From Polytrichum commune (lineage: Eukaryota; Streptophyta; Polytrichopsida; Polytrichales; Polytrichaceae): DNA of 64,000 nt. Under the pieces are notes generated by a model. It did no database searches, was not told the DNA's origin, and was given only the letters and a program-made list of their open reading frames with translations. The stretch covers positions 11,654,001-11,718,000 of the forward strand of contig OX485806.1 in assembly GCA_950295325.1 (NCBI GenBank). Direction: 5' to 3'. This document shows, piece after piece, positions 22,146 to 35,488 of this stretch (its first letter is position 1; each line of letters starts with the position of its first letter). Made by a program: the position numbers and the translations under genes.

Positions 22146-23690
22146 ATCAAGCGCCACAATCATGTTTGGTACAAGCCTGTTCAAGGACCAAGATGAATCC
22201 ATGAATCGCTCAATAATTCATACCTAGATGTGACTAGCCTGGGGTGGCAACTAGTGCAAAATAATTTAACAGATAAACCATCCATATTATCCTTGTACAT
22301 TCATACCAAAGAACATTTTTACAGAATTTAGAATGGAGTAATGCACATTAAGACTGTCCATAATACGTAATAATTTGTTGATTTGAACATGTCTATGTAT
22401 TAATACATGAATAATTTGAAAACAATGTGGACTTTCTCTTGGAAAGGGGGGCTCGTCCATAATGTGGTCTCCATCATACCTAATTATGATCTATATAATC
22501 TACAAACATTTGGAGATAATATAAGTTATTTGGGCTTGTAAGTCCTAACCCTAACTCTCTTCCGAACTTCTCTCGGTGGCTTCTCTCCTGCTTCTCTTCT
22601 GAAACTCTTCAAACCCCCTTCAATCTCTCTTTAGTCATGGTCTTCGAGTTGATTATTTCTTTGATTTTAATTGCATTTTCATCTTCTTCCATTGTCGTTC
22701 CACTAAATTGATATTACACTCTCTCCGTGCCATGTGCGTGCGTGAGGATAGAATTCATAAGGCCACTTTGTGTCGGTTTCAATAAGCTCAAACCGTTGCA
22801 CACCGTTCGTTCAAATTAAGAAGAGCAGATTAAGCATGCTTCAAGAGTCATTCCATTTGCATGCATTGGTTTCTTCCAATGGATGAGACTGTGATGAAGA
22901 ACTACTGTAGCGGCACTGAACTCGATTGAGCTTTTTAGTCTTTGAGTGTACTCAGATTTCCAAAAAAAATATAGAAATTTTATAAATTATTGAAACAATG
23001 AATCCATATCATTTAAAACATAATCTTGATTATATGTACGATTATGTATACATAATCTATGCCATTGTGAATTTTTGGATGACCCCCCTGTAATTAATTG
23101 TTTGAGTTGCCACCCTGGGGTGACTGGCTCCCAATACTTACGTGGTCACCATCCTTCAACTAATTCCTCGCATGTCTCTCTTCTGATCTGGTTGATGAAA
23201 AGCTTTCCAGAACTCCAAATCAGAAGACACATCCTAATTCAAGTCCATATATATATATATATGCATGCATGACCTCTCAATTGCAGTTGAGTTGATGTAT
23301 GTGCCTTGAATGTTAAACTATGCTCATAAAGAAAGCTAGGGTCTCATTTGTTAGATCTTTATCATTGCACTTGGTGGTCACGAGCTTTGCCAATCTTTGA
23401 TACGTCCATAGGTTTTCAGACAAGAACAGGAGCAAAGACATCAACAAGTGACAACACGGACACGGATCGCACAGGAGCATATTTTACAATTCGATTATTG
23501 ACTTTTAAAAATACATGATTGTACAAAATGGACTGCCAATCAGAGGAATGGGAGCTGCAACCTGAGTCCATATGAAATCTGTACTCCACTACTTGCGGTC
23601 GCAGACTTATGAATGTTTATGAATCACGAATCTTCAATTATTTGACTAAGAAAAAACTGAACTGGGGTTTGGCTTCGCTGGATCACCAGG
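22146..23690. other. No gene seen
   Basis: Contains a weak inverted match between 22228-22250 and 23100-23125 (CTGGGGTGGCAACT) and a short TATA/TGCA microsatellite at 23248-23272. No supported gene. Confidence 0.45.
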
Positions 23691-25339
23691 TCATTGCACT
23701 TGTCTACAGCTATGGTGGTGATGGCACTGGTTGGTGGACGCCCGACAACACATTATCGAAGCTGTGGTAGGCTGCCAGTCTTCGATGTGTCCACTAGTTT
23801 TCTTGCAGAATTTCCACTCCTCAGATTGGCTGAAGCTTTTCTTCACCCACTCCTTTTTGGTGGAGAATAGAACACCCTTTCGGGAGCTCAACATGGAGAG
23901 CGTGGCATTCACGGTCACCTTCCACGCGACGCGGCCGGCCCGCACCACTGACGCGGGCACCACCCACTCCACCTTGGGTTTGATGTCGAGCCCATTGAAA
24001 TTGCCCTTCTCGTAATCCCGCGGCAACATGGGCACTTTGGAGCCCGTCCAATTGCTTCCGTAGAGCTTCGGGTACTCGATGTTGGAAGGGCACCACAAGT
24101 TGAGCTTCCAAGTGAAGCTCACGACCCCGTTCTGGCCTCGCTCCCACCGGCACACGTACATTGGTTGCGCCGTCTGTTGCGAATGTGTTTTGCTTAGGGT
24201 CCCTCCTATCATGGGGTTGCGCGAAATGAATCCAGAAATGCTTGCCTACAACACATAGACGACATCAATCATCAGCTAACTAGTATTTAAGCATATATGG
24301 ACAAAAACATTGTATCGCAAAATAATAATGACATGTGTGAGGGTGTTGTTTGCATAGTTGATACATGCACAACAGAAAATATGCTTACAACAAGAAGTTC
24401 AATCCACATCTAGCCCTAGTTTCTATCGTTTCTATCCTAGGAGCGAACGCTCGACCTGCATGTCCACAATTCATGTCTAAGTCTACATCTACTTAATACC
24501 TAGTTCAAGAATATTTTGTCTTCAGATATTTATGGATGCATACATATGACAATGGAATTGGGTGCCTAGTGCAACCGATGACGAAGCTGGACATGTTCAT
24601 TACTAGACGTAGTAGTCGAACCACGGTACGTCTAGAATCGTAGTTACATATGACAAAATGCCTCCACTAGAAGAACACGTGTTTATTACAACCATCCATT
24701 ACAACTTGTTCAGTGCAATTCATGACAAGAATATGCTCCTGTTATCCAACAAAAGAAATAGACACGTCGATCGATCGGCCCAAAAACTGCTCGGTCGACG
24801 CTCACCTGTGTGGCACTCCCGAAGTAGGCGGAGGTGTTGGAAGCGGCCGGGAACAGGTTTCCCGCGACGATTTCGCCTCCGGATCCTTTGCTACTCCACA
24901 GGGGCTGGAACTTGATCTCAAGGCAATCGATGAAGCCGCCGCGGCAGGATCCATCGTTCGCCCACATGTCACTGTCCCATAGAATGTCGAAAAGCTCCGC
25001 CCGGATCAAGTAGTTGCCACCGCCCTCCCGCTTGTACGACGGCGTCAGGCCCAAGTCTATGGTCACCTTCTGTGCTGGTTGTGGCTCCCCTTCCTCCTCT
25101 GAGGAGGAAAAAGAAGAAGAAGAATAATCCCACTCCACGTATTCCACTATACGTCGCCTCTCCGGGACACTCCTCACCGTCCAGTCACCGGCCTCACCTG
25201 ATAACACCTCATCCTGCTGCTCGTTAATACTGTCGTAGTTCCGGTAGCCGAGATATCCGTCCTTCGCGGGCTTACGAAAGGAGCCGGGCAGAGGCGCCGC
25301 TTTCACCTTCGCCGAGAGGCTCCGGCTCATCAACTCCAT
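23691..25339 (-). CDS. Unknown plant protein, two exons, GC-rich coding
   Basis: Exon 1 is 25339-24806, ending ...GSATQ at CAG|GTGAGC. Exon 2 is 24245-23691, beginning after TTGTAG with GCAAGC (ASISGFISRNP). The 560-base intron is phase 0 and the joined frame gives about 362 residues. The coding GC is clearly above the flanks, which supports a real gene. Visible features: an acidic serine stretch (SSSSFSSSEEEGE) near residue 75, tryptophan-rich blocks (LFDILWDSDMWANDGSC, FIDCLEIKFQPLWSS, VCRWERGQNGVVSFTWKLN), an alternating pattern suggesting beta strands, and a C-terminal His cluster (CHHHHSC). No signal peptide or transmembrane segment is seen. I do not recognise the family. Confidence 0.65.
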
Positions 25340-26171
25340 TCCACAAGTGCACTAAACTCAGTCGACCACTCCTTGCAGGTTGTTGTAGAAATACAAAATG
25401 ACAGAAAACTATTGATATATCTTTTCGCTTGTCAAATGATGATTCACAACTGTGTTGGGTCTTTGCTCTATTCTCTTCAAAAGTTGTCAGTTGTAAGTGT
25501 CGAGTTGCTGCTGCTGCTATAGAATCGTGAGCGGACTGACATGAGCACGGTAGAAATGAATACAACACTGTACAGCCGTGACGGATCGGAGCGATGATTG
25601 TTTCACGAAAGCCTCAGCGTCTTCCAGATTGACAACCACACCCGGAACAACATGGAACTCAGAAACACAGCTACTCTGCACACGGTCGTCATCGTGCACA
25701 AAACCCCACAATGTTTATATTTTAAACCCCCAACTTCTGCCAGCCTTACCCCAAATTAAAGGCTGGCAGCAGATAATTTATGCACAACCCACACTTAATG
25801 CTACAATATATGTTACAATCTTAACCCTCTCTCACATTCAGACGCTGCCAGGTATCTGATTTACAGCTGCGGCCAGCACATGCAGGTAGAGAGGAAGGAG
25901 ACGAGACTGAAGTTCGAGGAGATGGAGAAGTTGATGGCCTGCGTGATAGATAACACGAGCAGAGACGAGAAGAGAAGAGGATTTAGAGAATTACAGAGTT
26001 CGAGGATGGGAGTAGGTGTATGTATGTAGGGGGCTGGGGGAGCCGACTGACCCACTGTTGGGCTGATGAAGAGTTTATTGTTATTGTTAATATTATTATG
26101 ATGCTGGCGGCTGGCTGGGGGAGGGGCAACAGGGGCGGTGGCCGAATGACTTATGTTTGGAGGTAAGTTAC
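25340..26171. other. 5' flank of the 23.7-25.3 kb gene
   Basis: GC-moderate region upstream of the minus-strand gene, likely promoter and 5' UTR. TTTATATTTTAAACC near 25710 could serve as a TATA-type element. No gene seen. Confidence 0.35.
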
Positions 26172-26174
26172 TTA

Positions 26175-26654
26175 TGCCCCCTTCCCACCTGACTTTAGCT
26201 AAGACTACAAGTTGGTTCTAACAACCCGGCCTTCACACTATCGACATGGCCTTCACACCATTGACATTATGTAGTGTCGAGCCTAGTTGGCAACTGATGT
26301 GGCATGGTTTAAAAGTGGAGGTTTTAAGCTTCAAGCACCAATCCTCCCATCGGTACCTAAACATGAGGCAAAAATATAGGACCTTTAAAAGTGTCGCCTC
26401 CGGCCCTTGTAATTGGTTTCTTTTTAGTCTTAGCTGTGAGGGCACGAGGAGCTTTATTAACAAAAACCGATGGTAAGATACTTAACAATAAACATGTGTG
26501 AAAGCTACTTAACTAAAACCTACTTTAAAATCTCCGGAGCAAGTTCTTGTAGGTGCATTGGGATAGCCGGATGCCTCCACTATAACTGAGGGAGCTTTAC
26601 CTGGTTTTTAGGAAATGCTTTGGTTATTAGCTAAAGTCAGGTGGGAAGGGGGCA
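26175..26654 (+). mobile_element. PIF/Harbinger-type MITE, 480 bp
   Basis: A perfect 28-bp terminal inverted repeat begins TGCCCCCTTCCCACCTGACT. TTA is duplicated at 26172-26174 and 26655-26657. The interior is shared, inverted, with 31497-32424 (GCCTAGTTGGCAA, TTTTAAGCTTCAAGCACC, TGCACCTACAAGAACTTG). No transposase. Confidence 0.85.
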
Positions 26655-26657
26655 TTA

Positions 26658-27401
26658 GTGTGAGTTTCTGTGTAGGCCGCTTGCCCACTAGATTCTAGAT
26701 AATAGTGGGTAGGAGGTATTCGCATGTAGATAAGCACAAGCTACTGACCGATCACATTCTGGTGGTCAACTTGTGGCCTAAACCCTAAATCAAGGGAGGT
26801 CCAATTTTCATTCCGATTTTGCCAGATGGTTCTTTGTAGATTCGCTAATGCAACACAAGTTTTGTTGTGTTAATCGAATCGATAGAAGTTGGAGAACATG
26901 CAAAAACAAACCAAATGGCACCCATGTACCTTATGTAATATACCACAAACCAAGTACTTGTGTAATGAGTTTGGTGGGTGGGAGGGAGAGAGGGAGCGAG
27001 GGAATTATTGCATATGAGTGTACCTCTCATTCATCCCACGTAAAAGCCCTGAAATAGTATGTACCTAGGATGTTGTTATTTTGAGTTGATTTGACATCAG
27101 AATTAGGTTTAAAGACCCCGAATTAAGTGTAGTCTGAGTTATTTGAGATGAACATGCCACTACTTTATAGGGGGTCAAGTTTTTAGGTTGAATGGATGAG
27201 AAGTACGCTAGTACGCACTAACTTCCTCTCTCATGGTGGGAGTGAACTGATCACAACACAATATTCATTCAAATGAGAGTTTTCCAGTGAATTAATGGTA
27301 CATAAAGCAAACTATTAATCCAAGAATGAAATGAAAACCACTGGAAAGTTGTAGAGTACAAGTAAAAAAATAACATTTGATTTTCCGCCGTAAATTCCGC
27401 C
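26658..27401. other. No gene seen
   Basis: AT-rich sequence without a supported gene. Confidence 0.45.
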
Positions 27402-27683
27402 GTAGTTTCCATTAAAATGAGAGTATGTTAAGCTGGGAAATCGACTCATTTAGGTCGACTCAACCTAAATTGACAACATATTGTCCTCATTTAGGTCGAC
27501 TCAACCTAAATTGACTAACATAATTGTCCTCATTTAGGTCGACTCAACCTAAATTGACTAACATAATGTCCTCATTTAGGTCGACTCAACCTAAATTGAC
27601 AAAATATTGTCCTCATTTAGGTCGACTCAACCTAAATGAGTCGATTTCCCAGCTTAACATACTCTCATTTTAATGGAAACTAC
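27402..27683. mobile_element. Foldback/MITE-like unit: 54-bp inverted ends around a 42-bp tandem array
   Basis: 27402-27455 is the exact reverse complement of 27630-27683 (54 of 54). Between and overlapping them are five tandem units of 41-43 bp starting at 27446, 27487, 27530, 27572 and 27613, each TCATTTAGGTCGACTCAACC plus AAATTGAC. Every unit contains a TTTAGGT...ACCTAAA near-palindrome. No clear target duplication. Confidence 0.85.
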
Positions 27684-30503
27684 ACGTCTAAAGCATAATC
27701 TAGTATTTATCAACCTAACATGATTTTTAGGTGTCCAAATGGCCAACATTATTTTGAGAGGATCCCACTCTCTCAAAATATTGAATATCGTGTTCCACCA
27801 CCTAAGGGCACGTTTACATGAAAATCTTTAGGCCATGGCTCTAGAGAATCCTTGACTTCTCATTGGTTGAGAGTGTCAATGGGCCCCTGCTTTAGGTTTA
27901 CATGAGGGCAATTTTGGGCTACATCCCATAACATTTTTGAGTAGATGAAATATCTACATGGAATCCCATATGGCAAGAATGGATATTATTGGCCAATATT
28001 GTAGGGGATATTTTCAGGACAACTCTTGAAGGTAGCAGGGCGGAATGTGCAACGGGAATTTGAGTTTACAATAAGGCCTTGTGACCTCCAAAAAAAAGTT
28101 TGGACTATAGTCCATTAACTTCTCTATGCTCTCGTCCAAAAATTGAGGTTCATAGTTATTTACAAGCCATGGCCTGATCCAATTAGTGTAAATGTACCCT
28201 AAGTTGATCCACTAACTTTGGAGGGGAGGTGAGTGCACCTAAAGGTAGATGGTGCTAGAACCCACATCCTCAAATTTTGCACAACACATTGATGTTGAGA
28301 ATATCCACCACCTTAACATCATGTTTTCAATATTGGTTGTGGGTTATCTAAGGTAGAAGGGTCCTATATGGTTACCTTTTTTTTATTAGTTCATGCACTT
28401 TGATTCCTAAACTCTAAGTTTGAATGATCCGCAAATGTGCTTGTTAGAGCGGTGTTCAATTGGAAAGAAATTTGGAGCCCACCCTGAATTGATATGAATC
28501 TCCAAAGGTGATGGTCAAGGAACCATAACTCGTCACATAGCCCCTCCCCCCTAATTGACTTCTAAATATAGGGTGGTTAACAAATTTAGGCACATTGTCT
28601 GATATCTTTAAACATGTGTCTTTTGCATGTTTGATTTCTTATGCACACCTAACCACATGCCACTAAATTATAGGTGTCCACATAATTGCAATAATCAAAT
28701 GAGGCCTATCTATCTCACCAGTCAAACTTTGAACCCTTATAGCTTTTGCATACAAAATTCAAATTAGACATGTTTTGGTATGTTAGAATCCCCTATGGAT
28801 TGCTAAAGTGGGTCATTTATGACTTTTTGAGCCCAAAAACAACATCTACACTTAGCACTTAAAATGACAGTTTGAGCACCATCTAGTTTATTATATACTG
28901 TCACTTATAATGGATTTTAACATACATAAGTACATATTCAAATCTCAAATGTGCATATCTGAAAGAAGAATGTGATAGGTCATCTATGACTTTCTTTTCA
29001 GGATTTTAGAATGATTTATTTATAATCTTAAAATAGTAAGCTCAGGTCTCATGTACCTCATTCACATTTGCTTATGTGCTTTATGTAGATTTATTTTATT
29101 TTCAAATATTTGCATGTACTAAATTTTGAAAATTTAACAAAATCGTCACATTTACCTTATAGTGTGGCCACTCCCAAGTTCCAAATCTATAGTGATGATT
29201 ATGGTCGTCGCCAATGGATCGGGAATTGTCTCATCCAATTTGAACTTATTAAGGATTTTCATTTTTAAGTTTCAGTAGTGGAGTCAAGATACAATTGTTA
29301 TAAAATGCCAAATCAAATACTTCTCTTTATTTTAAACAATCATATAGGTTTTCCCAATGCCAATTATTATAAAACCTAGAACAATGAGTATACCTTTGAG
29401 AACATAGTCCAATTCATCATCACACGTTTCGCTTTGGTGTTTGTTCCTAACTACAAGCCTTGCATAGGGAACATGAGTCTTAAGTGGTCAATGCTTCTTG
29501 ATGAAACACCAGGTCTCCATACTCAAAATTATATACACCAATCTACGCTCCATACTTACCACGATCGAGAGAACCAATGTGTTCAATTCAAAGGGAAAGA
29601 GAATCTTCGATTTGACCCTCTAAACCTCGTGCAATCCTCGGGGGGTTCACTGGCGAAAAATCGTAGAACAACGTGCGATAAAAAATAGGGTCTAATACAT
29701 TCATTGTAGATAAATTTTGTAAAAAAGCTTACATATAATATAGGGGGTTTTTAAATAATGAAAAAGGATTACATGTAAAATACCATCACACCTTTATTTT
29801 GAAAAATACCATACCTTATAATCTTTTCTGCAAGGTAAATAGCCCCCCAATAAATAGGTCCCGAACGCACGTGTATGCAAAATATAAGAGGGAGTGAACC
29901 CCCTAAGGTGCAATCGTAACTCCCGATCCCAAAACATACGAAACAACAATCTTCGTGATGTGCAGTTCCTACTAATGGAAAGTCCACCCAACCAATGCAT
30001 GTGTTGAGTTAAACAACACACACCTTTGTGCCTCCCAAATTAACCAATGTATAAGTTATCTTATGTTGATCATTTAGGTTAGAAAGAAGCCTACATTTTC
30101 GTGACACCCAGACCATGCAGAAGAACGAAAATGTAGAGGAACACTGCATACCCGCACCGTTCCTAGATTATGCCAAAATGACCCCTAATTCTGGTCAAAA
30201 GATCCCGATTGAGTCTAGTGAAACCCAACTAAAATGAATCGACAACAAACCTGGGAGGAGCTAGTTTTTTACCGCACTCTTCATGGTAGGTGTTGTGAAT
30301 CCACATATATACAGATTACAGGCGGTAGCCCTTGATCCTCCTACAAACCCCCCAAGAAGCTTGGGAATGAGAGGCCTGAATGAAATTGTGGGCCTATCCT
30401 CCTCCCGGGAACATGGTAACAGTGTACAATCTGTCGGAATGTCTTTTACAGTTTCCAAAACATCTCAAAAACAGTAGGTGAATTATATATATGGATCACA
30501 TGC
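27684..30503. other. No gene seen; repeat relic inside
   Basis: AT-rich. 28590-28690 is an inverted fragment of the 300-bp repeat family found at 55-63 kb (CACACCTAACCACATGCCAC against its complement). No supported gene. Confidence 0.45.
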
Positions 30504-30741
30504 AATGAACGGGGAGAACCAGGCGCTAGTTACAGATGAACCGGTTGAGTTTGAGAAAGAACTGACCGGTTGAATTTCATCAAGACTGCAGGGAAATTAC
30601 GCATCATTTTAGAGGAATCTGTGGAATATGCCTTGAATTGTTAAAGAGAATAACCGGAAGATCACACCATGTAACTGGTTGGACTTGGAAACACGAGGAT
30701 TTTGACCGATTTTGCTCCAAAATCTCGCTGGACACTGATCA
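30504..30741 (+). mobile_element. MITE, CGGGGAGA-end family, copy 2
   Basis: Starts CAATGAACGGGGAGAACC and ends near AAATCTCGCTGGACACTGAT, matching the inverse of 53137-53357 and, in the same orientation, 19883-20092. Confidence 0.65.
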
Positions 30742-31147
30742 CATGGCCACATGTCGAACCTTCGAGTCATGGCAATGTCCATATCCCAAGAATTTTATGA
30801 AGCCCTGCACTGAACAGATCCTGATGTGTCCGTGGACTTCTCTGATTTGGGGACTCTTTGGAATTTTTGCCAATAGTGATCAGGAACTCCAACGAATTAC
30901 GGTTTCATAAGCACAGGATTCACCTCTCAGTAATTCAATTGTAAAGGCACCCGACAGCATGATTGGAAAAGTTACCTTCTATTGAACCACATCTTCATCA
31001 CTTTCCCTTCCTTATTTAAAAAAGCTTGTGATCTTGAGTGGCTGGGCTTGCAAAGTGGGACTTGACAAACTATTGGTGCATTGAATTCAGACTTAGCAAC
31101 CAGTAAGTCACGATTCTCCTGAAAACAACCGTTTCATTTTATGGAAA

Positions 31148-31493
31148 ATTTCACTACACCAAATATTGTATTTAGTGTCACCAACTCTATTTGTCTTGTT
31201 CAAGTACTAAGTGCAAACCAACAACCAAATGTGAAACCTAACATTATTTGTCATTCCTTGCAAAAGAAAATTGGGCATTATAGATTTTGCAATGTCGTAA
31301 TTACAGTCACTTACTAAGAGATTTTTCATTCAAAATTTCAACCATACATGACAATGTTTCATTAAAAGAATGTTAGGATGCAAAATATACCAAGTTGGGA
31401 TGATAGTGCTTGTATTAAACTCATTCATAAGAACTGTCAATAGAAAAGTTACCACAATGATATAAAATTACCATGTGCCACTAAATGCCGTAC
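31148..31493 (+). mobile_element. MITE, TTTAGTGT family, truncated on the right
   Basis: Begins CTACACCAAATATTGTATTT and follows the inverse of 59837-60221 (TTTAGTGTCACCAA, ACATTATTTGTCATTCCTTG, AAAAGTTACCA). The right end is lost where the next MITE starts. Confidence 0.6.
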
Positions 31494-31496
31494 GTA

Positions 31497-32424
31497 TGCC
31501 CCCTTCCCTCCTAACTTTAGCAAATAACAAAAGTCCTTGAAAACCGGGTAAACCTCTCTCGGTTATGGCGGAGGCACCCGGCTATCCCAGTGCACCTACA
31601 AGAACTTGTTCCGGAGATTTTCAAGTAGGTTCTACTTAAAGTAGCTTTCACACATGTCCATTGTTTTATTGGCTCTGTCTATGGGACAAAGACTATGCAT
31701 CGACTTCTCTGTTTCAAGACCACTTGGACGTTGCTTGTTCTTGCTATTTTTGGTCTAGTTTATTTAATGTGGATGTTAATTATAGTTATATGTGTATGTA
31801 GTTAACTATAGTTGCTCCCTAAAATGTATTGAAAAATTCTAGTTAACTATAGTTATTTTGGCAATTGTTTAGGATTAAACTTTTGGGTGATAAATGAGTA
31901 GCTTCAGTCTTCCCCCCATTTGAAAAGAAGGTGCACAAAATCCAAGAAAGGTTTGGTTATAGGTATAGTAAATAGCCATGGACTGGCATGAGCAAAGTGG
32001 ACAGCTATTGTTGTAGTCTTTCATAATAAAGGACAGAGCCTCACAGTTCTACGTACCGTTTTCTTGTTTACCAAGCATTGACATGTTGGTTTTTTTTTGG
32101 AAGCAAGGCCAAATGCCTTACCACTCATCCACCTTACCATCGGTATTTGTTAATGAAGTTCTTTACGCCCTCATAACTATATATAAAAGCAACCAATCAC
32201 AAGGATTGGAGCCAACGATTCTGAAGGTCCTACATTCTTGGCTCATCTCTAGGTATTGATTGGAAGATCGGTGCTTGAAGCTTAAAATCTCTGTTAATAA
32301 ACCATGCCACATCAATTGCCAACTAGGCTCAAGACTAGATAGCAACGATAGTGTGGAAACCATGTTTTTCAAACGAACTTTTAGGCTAAGTGAGGTTCAG
32401 CTAAAGTCAGGTGGGAAGGGGGCA
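31497..32424 (-). mobile_element. Longer member of the TGCCCCC MITE family, 928 bp
   Basis: The ends match TGCCCCCTTCCCNCCT; the right end is followed by TTA, the left is preceded by GTA, so the duplication is imperfect. The interior is homologous to the inverse of 26175-26654, split by about 450 bp of extra sequence that includes TAGTTAACTATAGTT motifs near 31797 and 31841. Confidence 0.7.
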
Positions 32425-32445
32425 TTAGTATAGATTCTAAGTTTA

Positions 32446-32721
32446 TCATATATTAAGCCAGAATTTGAAGATGGACTTATCACTACTGTTCCGTATAATT
32501 GCATTGGGCAAAAAGTGCACTGTATAATATCGTATAATAAAATTTTGTATTATACACAGCACACAATCACACGCCACCTTCGATTCATGACATGCCAAAC
32601 ACTTACAATACGAAAATTTGTTGCCCTCCTGCTTGAATACGACCCCAAAGTGATTCCATGATTCACATTTGTTCTTTCCCATCGTTGATACACTCAAGGC
32701 AACCTCACCACTCACTGCCAA
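32446..32721 (-). pseudogene. Possible BED-type zinc-finger fragment
   Basis: A 91-codon minus-strand frame contains KCESWNHFGVVFKQEGNKF followed by YCKCLACHES. This resembles the start of BED fingers of hAT transposons (aromatic residue, hydrophobic F, C-x2-C), but the paired histidines are missing and the rest is unlike a transposase. A decayed fragment at best. Confidence 0.2.
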
Positions 32722-32729
32722 TAGTATGA

Positions 32730-34950
32730 CGAAGAAACTGCGGAGTCCATATTACAAATAAACCAATTATACAAATATAGATGGATTTGAGGGTGGTATG
32801 ATACCACGCGCGGGTATTATAACGCATTAAAATCATGCACACCAATACTTACCACAGCCAGGTGGTTGTAAAAATGAGTAAAGTTTTTTACAAAAAAGCC
32901 AACTACTGCAACTGTCAACAACAACAACAACAGGTGCACACATTTGTAGGTACTAACTTATCGAGTTTTGAGCCTTTGTAGTTGATGTGGGGGACAACGG
33001 TAGCATCTTCTTGTGCATATTATGATGTGCTAGATGTTGGTAATTGACCCCACCATGGCCTCCAAAGGCATCCGACTCTTGACCCGAATTTGACACTGGA
33101 GGAGTGGAGTAGTAGTCAAATTGATGTTGAGCTCAAATCCGAATCCTCAAAGTCACCAAATTATGTCCCTGCGTTTCCACCATAGGCATGGTAGTCTATG
33201 TTAGTATAGGCACATGTTAGATTGATTGAGCAAGAAAGACAAGAAAAATAACCATCGGTGTTATCATCGATCATAGCGTGAATGTGAGCCTGTTAGCCCT
33301 ATTTTTGTTCACGGTTTGATTAAACATGTTACACAAAGGCATCGAAGCATTTTACACTCTCGGGTCGAGAAACTCAAGATGCCATACACTGTTATGGTAG
33401 TGAAGAGATCCTCTCTGAGTGCGTGCTTTGATGCATCGCGGAGGACCAACAACTTCTTTGAAGGTAAGCGGACGTGTTTCAATTACCTATGTTAATCGTT
33501 CACTTGTATTTGAATGGTGTGTGGTCGGGTGTGGATTATCGAATGGACACCAAGAAAGACATGTATTCCAAAGTTCCAAAATTTGAACTAAAGGAATGGA
33601 GTGAAGGTGCCAACTCCGAACAAGTGGTTTGAAATAGGGTTGTCATACTGGAAAGGACGGGACTTGAATGGCAAAATCTATGTGAGAAATTCTAACCAAC
33701 TAGTCGGTTTTATGTTAAGTTTTTTCTTTTCTTTTTCTTTTCTTTTTCTTTTTCTTTCTTTTTTGGGCATGTCAACTAGTTGAGCTAGCGTGGAGTAATC
33801 TTATTTGCAAATCTGAGTGGTTGACTTGAGAGTCAACCAGAGTAATTAAGCCCACTACCCATGTTGACTAGTTCGTCAACCAAATATTTTAAATGGGGGC
33901 GGGGGGTTGACCGATCGGACCAGTCAACTACTATATTGACTAGCCTGTTAAAGTGCAACATTTTGGTTGGTCAATTTTAACTTATAGAGGAAAAATTTAC
34001 CAAAGTTGAATTTGACATGACAGTGATGAAGGTGGACATGACAAGGATAACCCTAACCTTTGACATGATTGTAATATCTACCTCAATGTAAGACAATTCC
34101 CCAAGTAATTCATTTTACATACATTTCAAGTGCCAGGAATAATTTACCTTTCAATGCTTCTAATGTGAGTAATTAAAACCACTCTTGATAATTATATACT
34201 TTCAATTGGTACCAGATTTCCCTCGCAATCAAAATATATTTCAAAATGGATTTTATGGATTAGGCATTATCAACCTTGTTTTTATCTTAATCCTTAGAAG
34301 CATACAAGAGGCCTTATTTGGAACTCTCAATGCACAAAAATGTGTATGTGAGCTACAAACTTATTTTTAAAGTAATTGTGTCACAAGTGATCCTACCTTC
34401 TTAAGTAACGAATCCATCGAATACACTTTTCAACCGGGCTAATACATGATAATCGGAAATAAAGATGCAAGTTTCAATACACGACTTTGGTGCTCTTTGG
34501 AGTATACAAATTGAGAGTATTTGATCATCAGTGTCAATTATGATTATGTATTCATTTGCTCTTTGTAATATAATATACTAGATATGGTTTGAGCATTGCA
34601 AGCCATTAAAATATCATTTGAAGACTTGGTGAAGACTCGTACAAATGGTGTAGATAGGTTTACAATGAAGACTTTTGACCTTGAAGGTTTAATGTACGTT
34701 CAAACAGGAAGATGATTCATGTAAGATGGACTCAACATTGGTATGCATGCTCACAAACAACCCACAACCATATCTACATCCCATCTGCTAAAATAGTGCA
34801 GGCTTACATATAAAAATTTCTACCTCAATGTTTTCAAGTAAAAATCAACTAAGCAATCAAGCATATGTTGTGACCTCTAAGACTACCTTTCTCTTAGTGT
34901 GGTTATTTGTAGGAACGTGTTTAAATATTTCTCTAAAGAATATACCTTAT
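32730..34950. other. No gene seen; CT-rich tract and repeat relics
   Basis: A pure pyrimidine (T/C) tract lies at about 33719-33763. 33505-33570 is a short plus-strand relic of the 300-bp repeat (TTTGAATGGTGTGTGGTCGG). No supported gene. Confidence 0.45.
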
Positions 34951-34954
34951 TTGC

Positions 34955-35256
34955 ACTGGCTTTCACAGTAAGTTAGGGCTATAGGTCTATAGTTAGTGAG
35001 TAGTCGTGGGTCGTTTTTTTAATGGAGGAATATTATTTTTTTGTGTTTCCAATAGCGAGATATGTTTTTCTAGTGGTAACATTGTCGGAAGAAGAGGAAT
35101 AACATATCGTGGAAGGTTGGGTGAAGGGCTTTAAGGATTTCATTCGGGATGTTGCCGGGTCCCAGGGTTTTTCCTCTGGCTATTTTCTTGAGACTATTGT
35201 CAAACACTTCCGTGGAGAAGTTCTCAGATATTGTGGAGTTGTTAGGGCTTGTTTTT
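34955..35256 (-). pseudogene. LINE reverse-transcriptase fragment related to the 42-49 kb element
   Basis: The minus strand encodes ENFSTEVFDNSLKKIARGK, then TLGPGNIPNEILKALHPTF, HDMLFLFFRQCYH, stop, KNISRYWKHKKIIFLH, stop, and LLTNYRPIALTYC. This aligns with the 44.7-44.9 kb RT (NKAPGPDKIPNSILKN..., LLFLFFKHCYK, stop, KQIPASWK..., LTNHRPIALAN). It covers the N-terminal RT motifs only, and homology stops after RPIAL. Note the stop at the same aligned column in both copies. Confidence 0.7.
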
Positions 35257-35320
35257 CAATGATGCAATGTTTTGAGATTTGTTGGGGGTTTTAGGGTTCA
35301 ATAACATAGGTAATTCTTGA

Positions 35321-35488
35321 TGGCAACTTAGTGGGTAGATTGTGGGAGTTGGCATTGGAGAGTGGCAACTTATTTGGTAGATTATGGGAGTTGGCGTTGG
35401 AGTGTGGCAACTTAGTGGATAGATTGTGGGAGTTGGTACTGGAGAGTGGTAACTGGGTGGGTAGATTGTGGGAGTTGGCATTGATGGG
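35321..35488 (+). repeat. Four tandem 42-bp units
   Basis: Units start at 35321, 35363, 35405 and 35447, each TGGCAACTTAGTGGGTAGAT plus TGTGGGAGTTGGCATTGGAG with few changes. The period is a multiple of three, so the minus strand reads as a repeating PTPTIYPLSCHS peptide; I do not take this as a gene. Confidence 0.85.
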
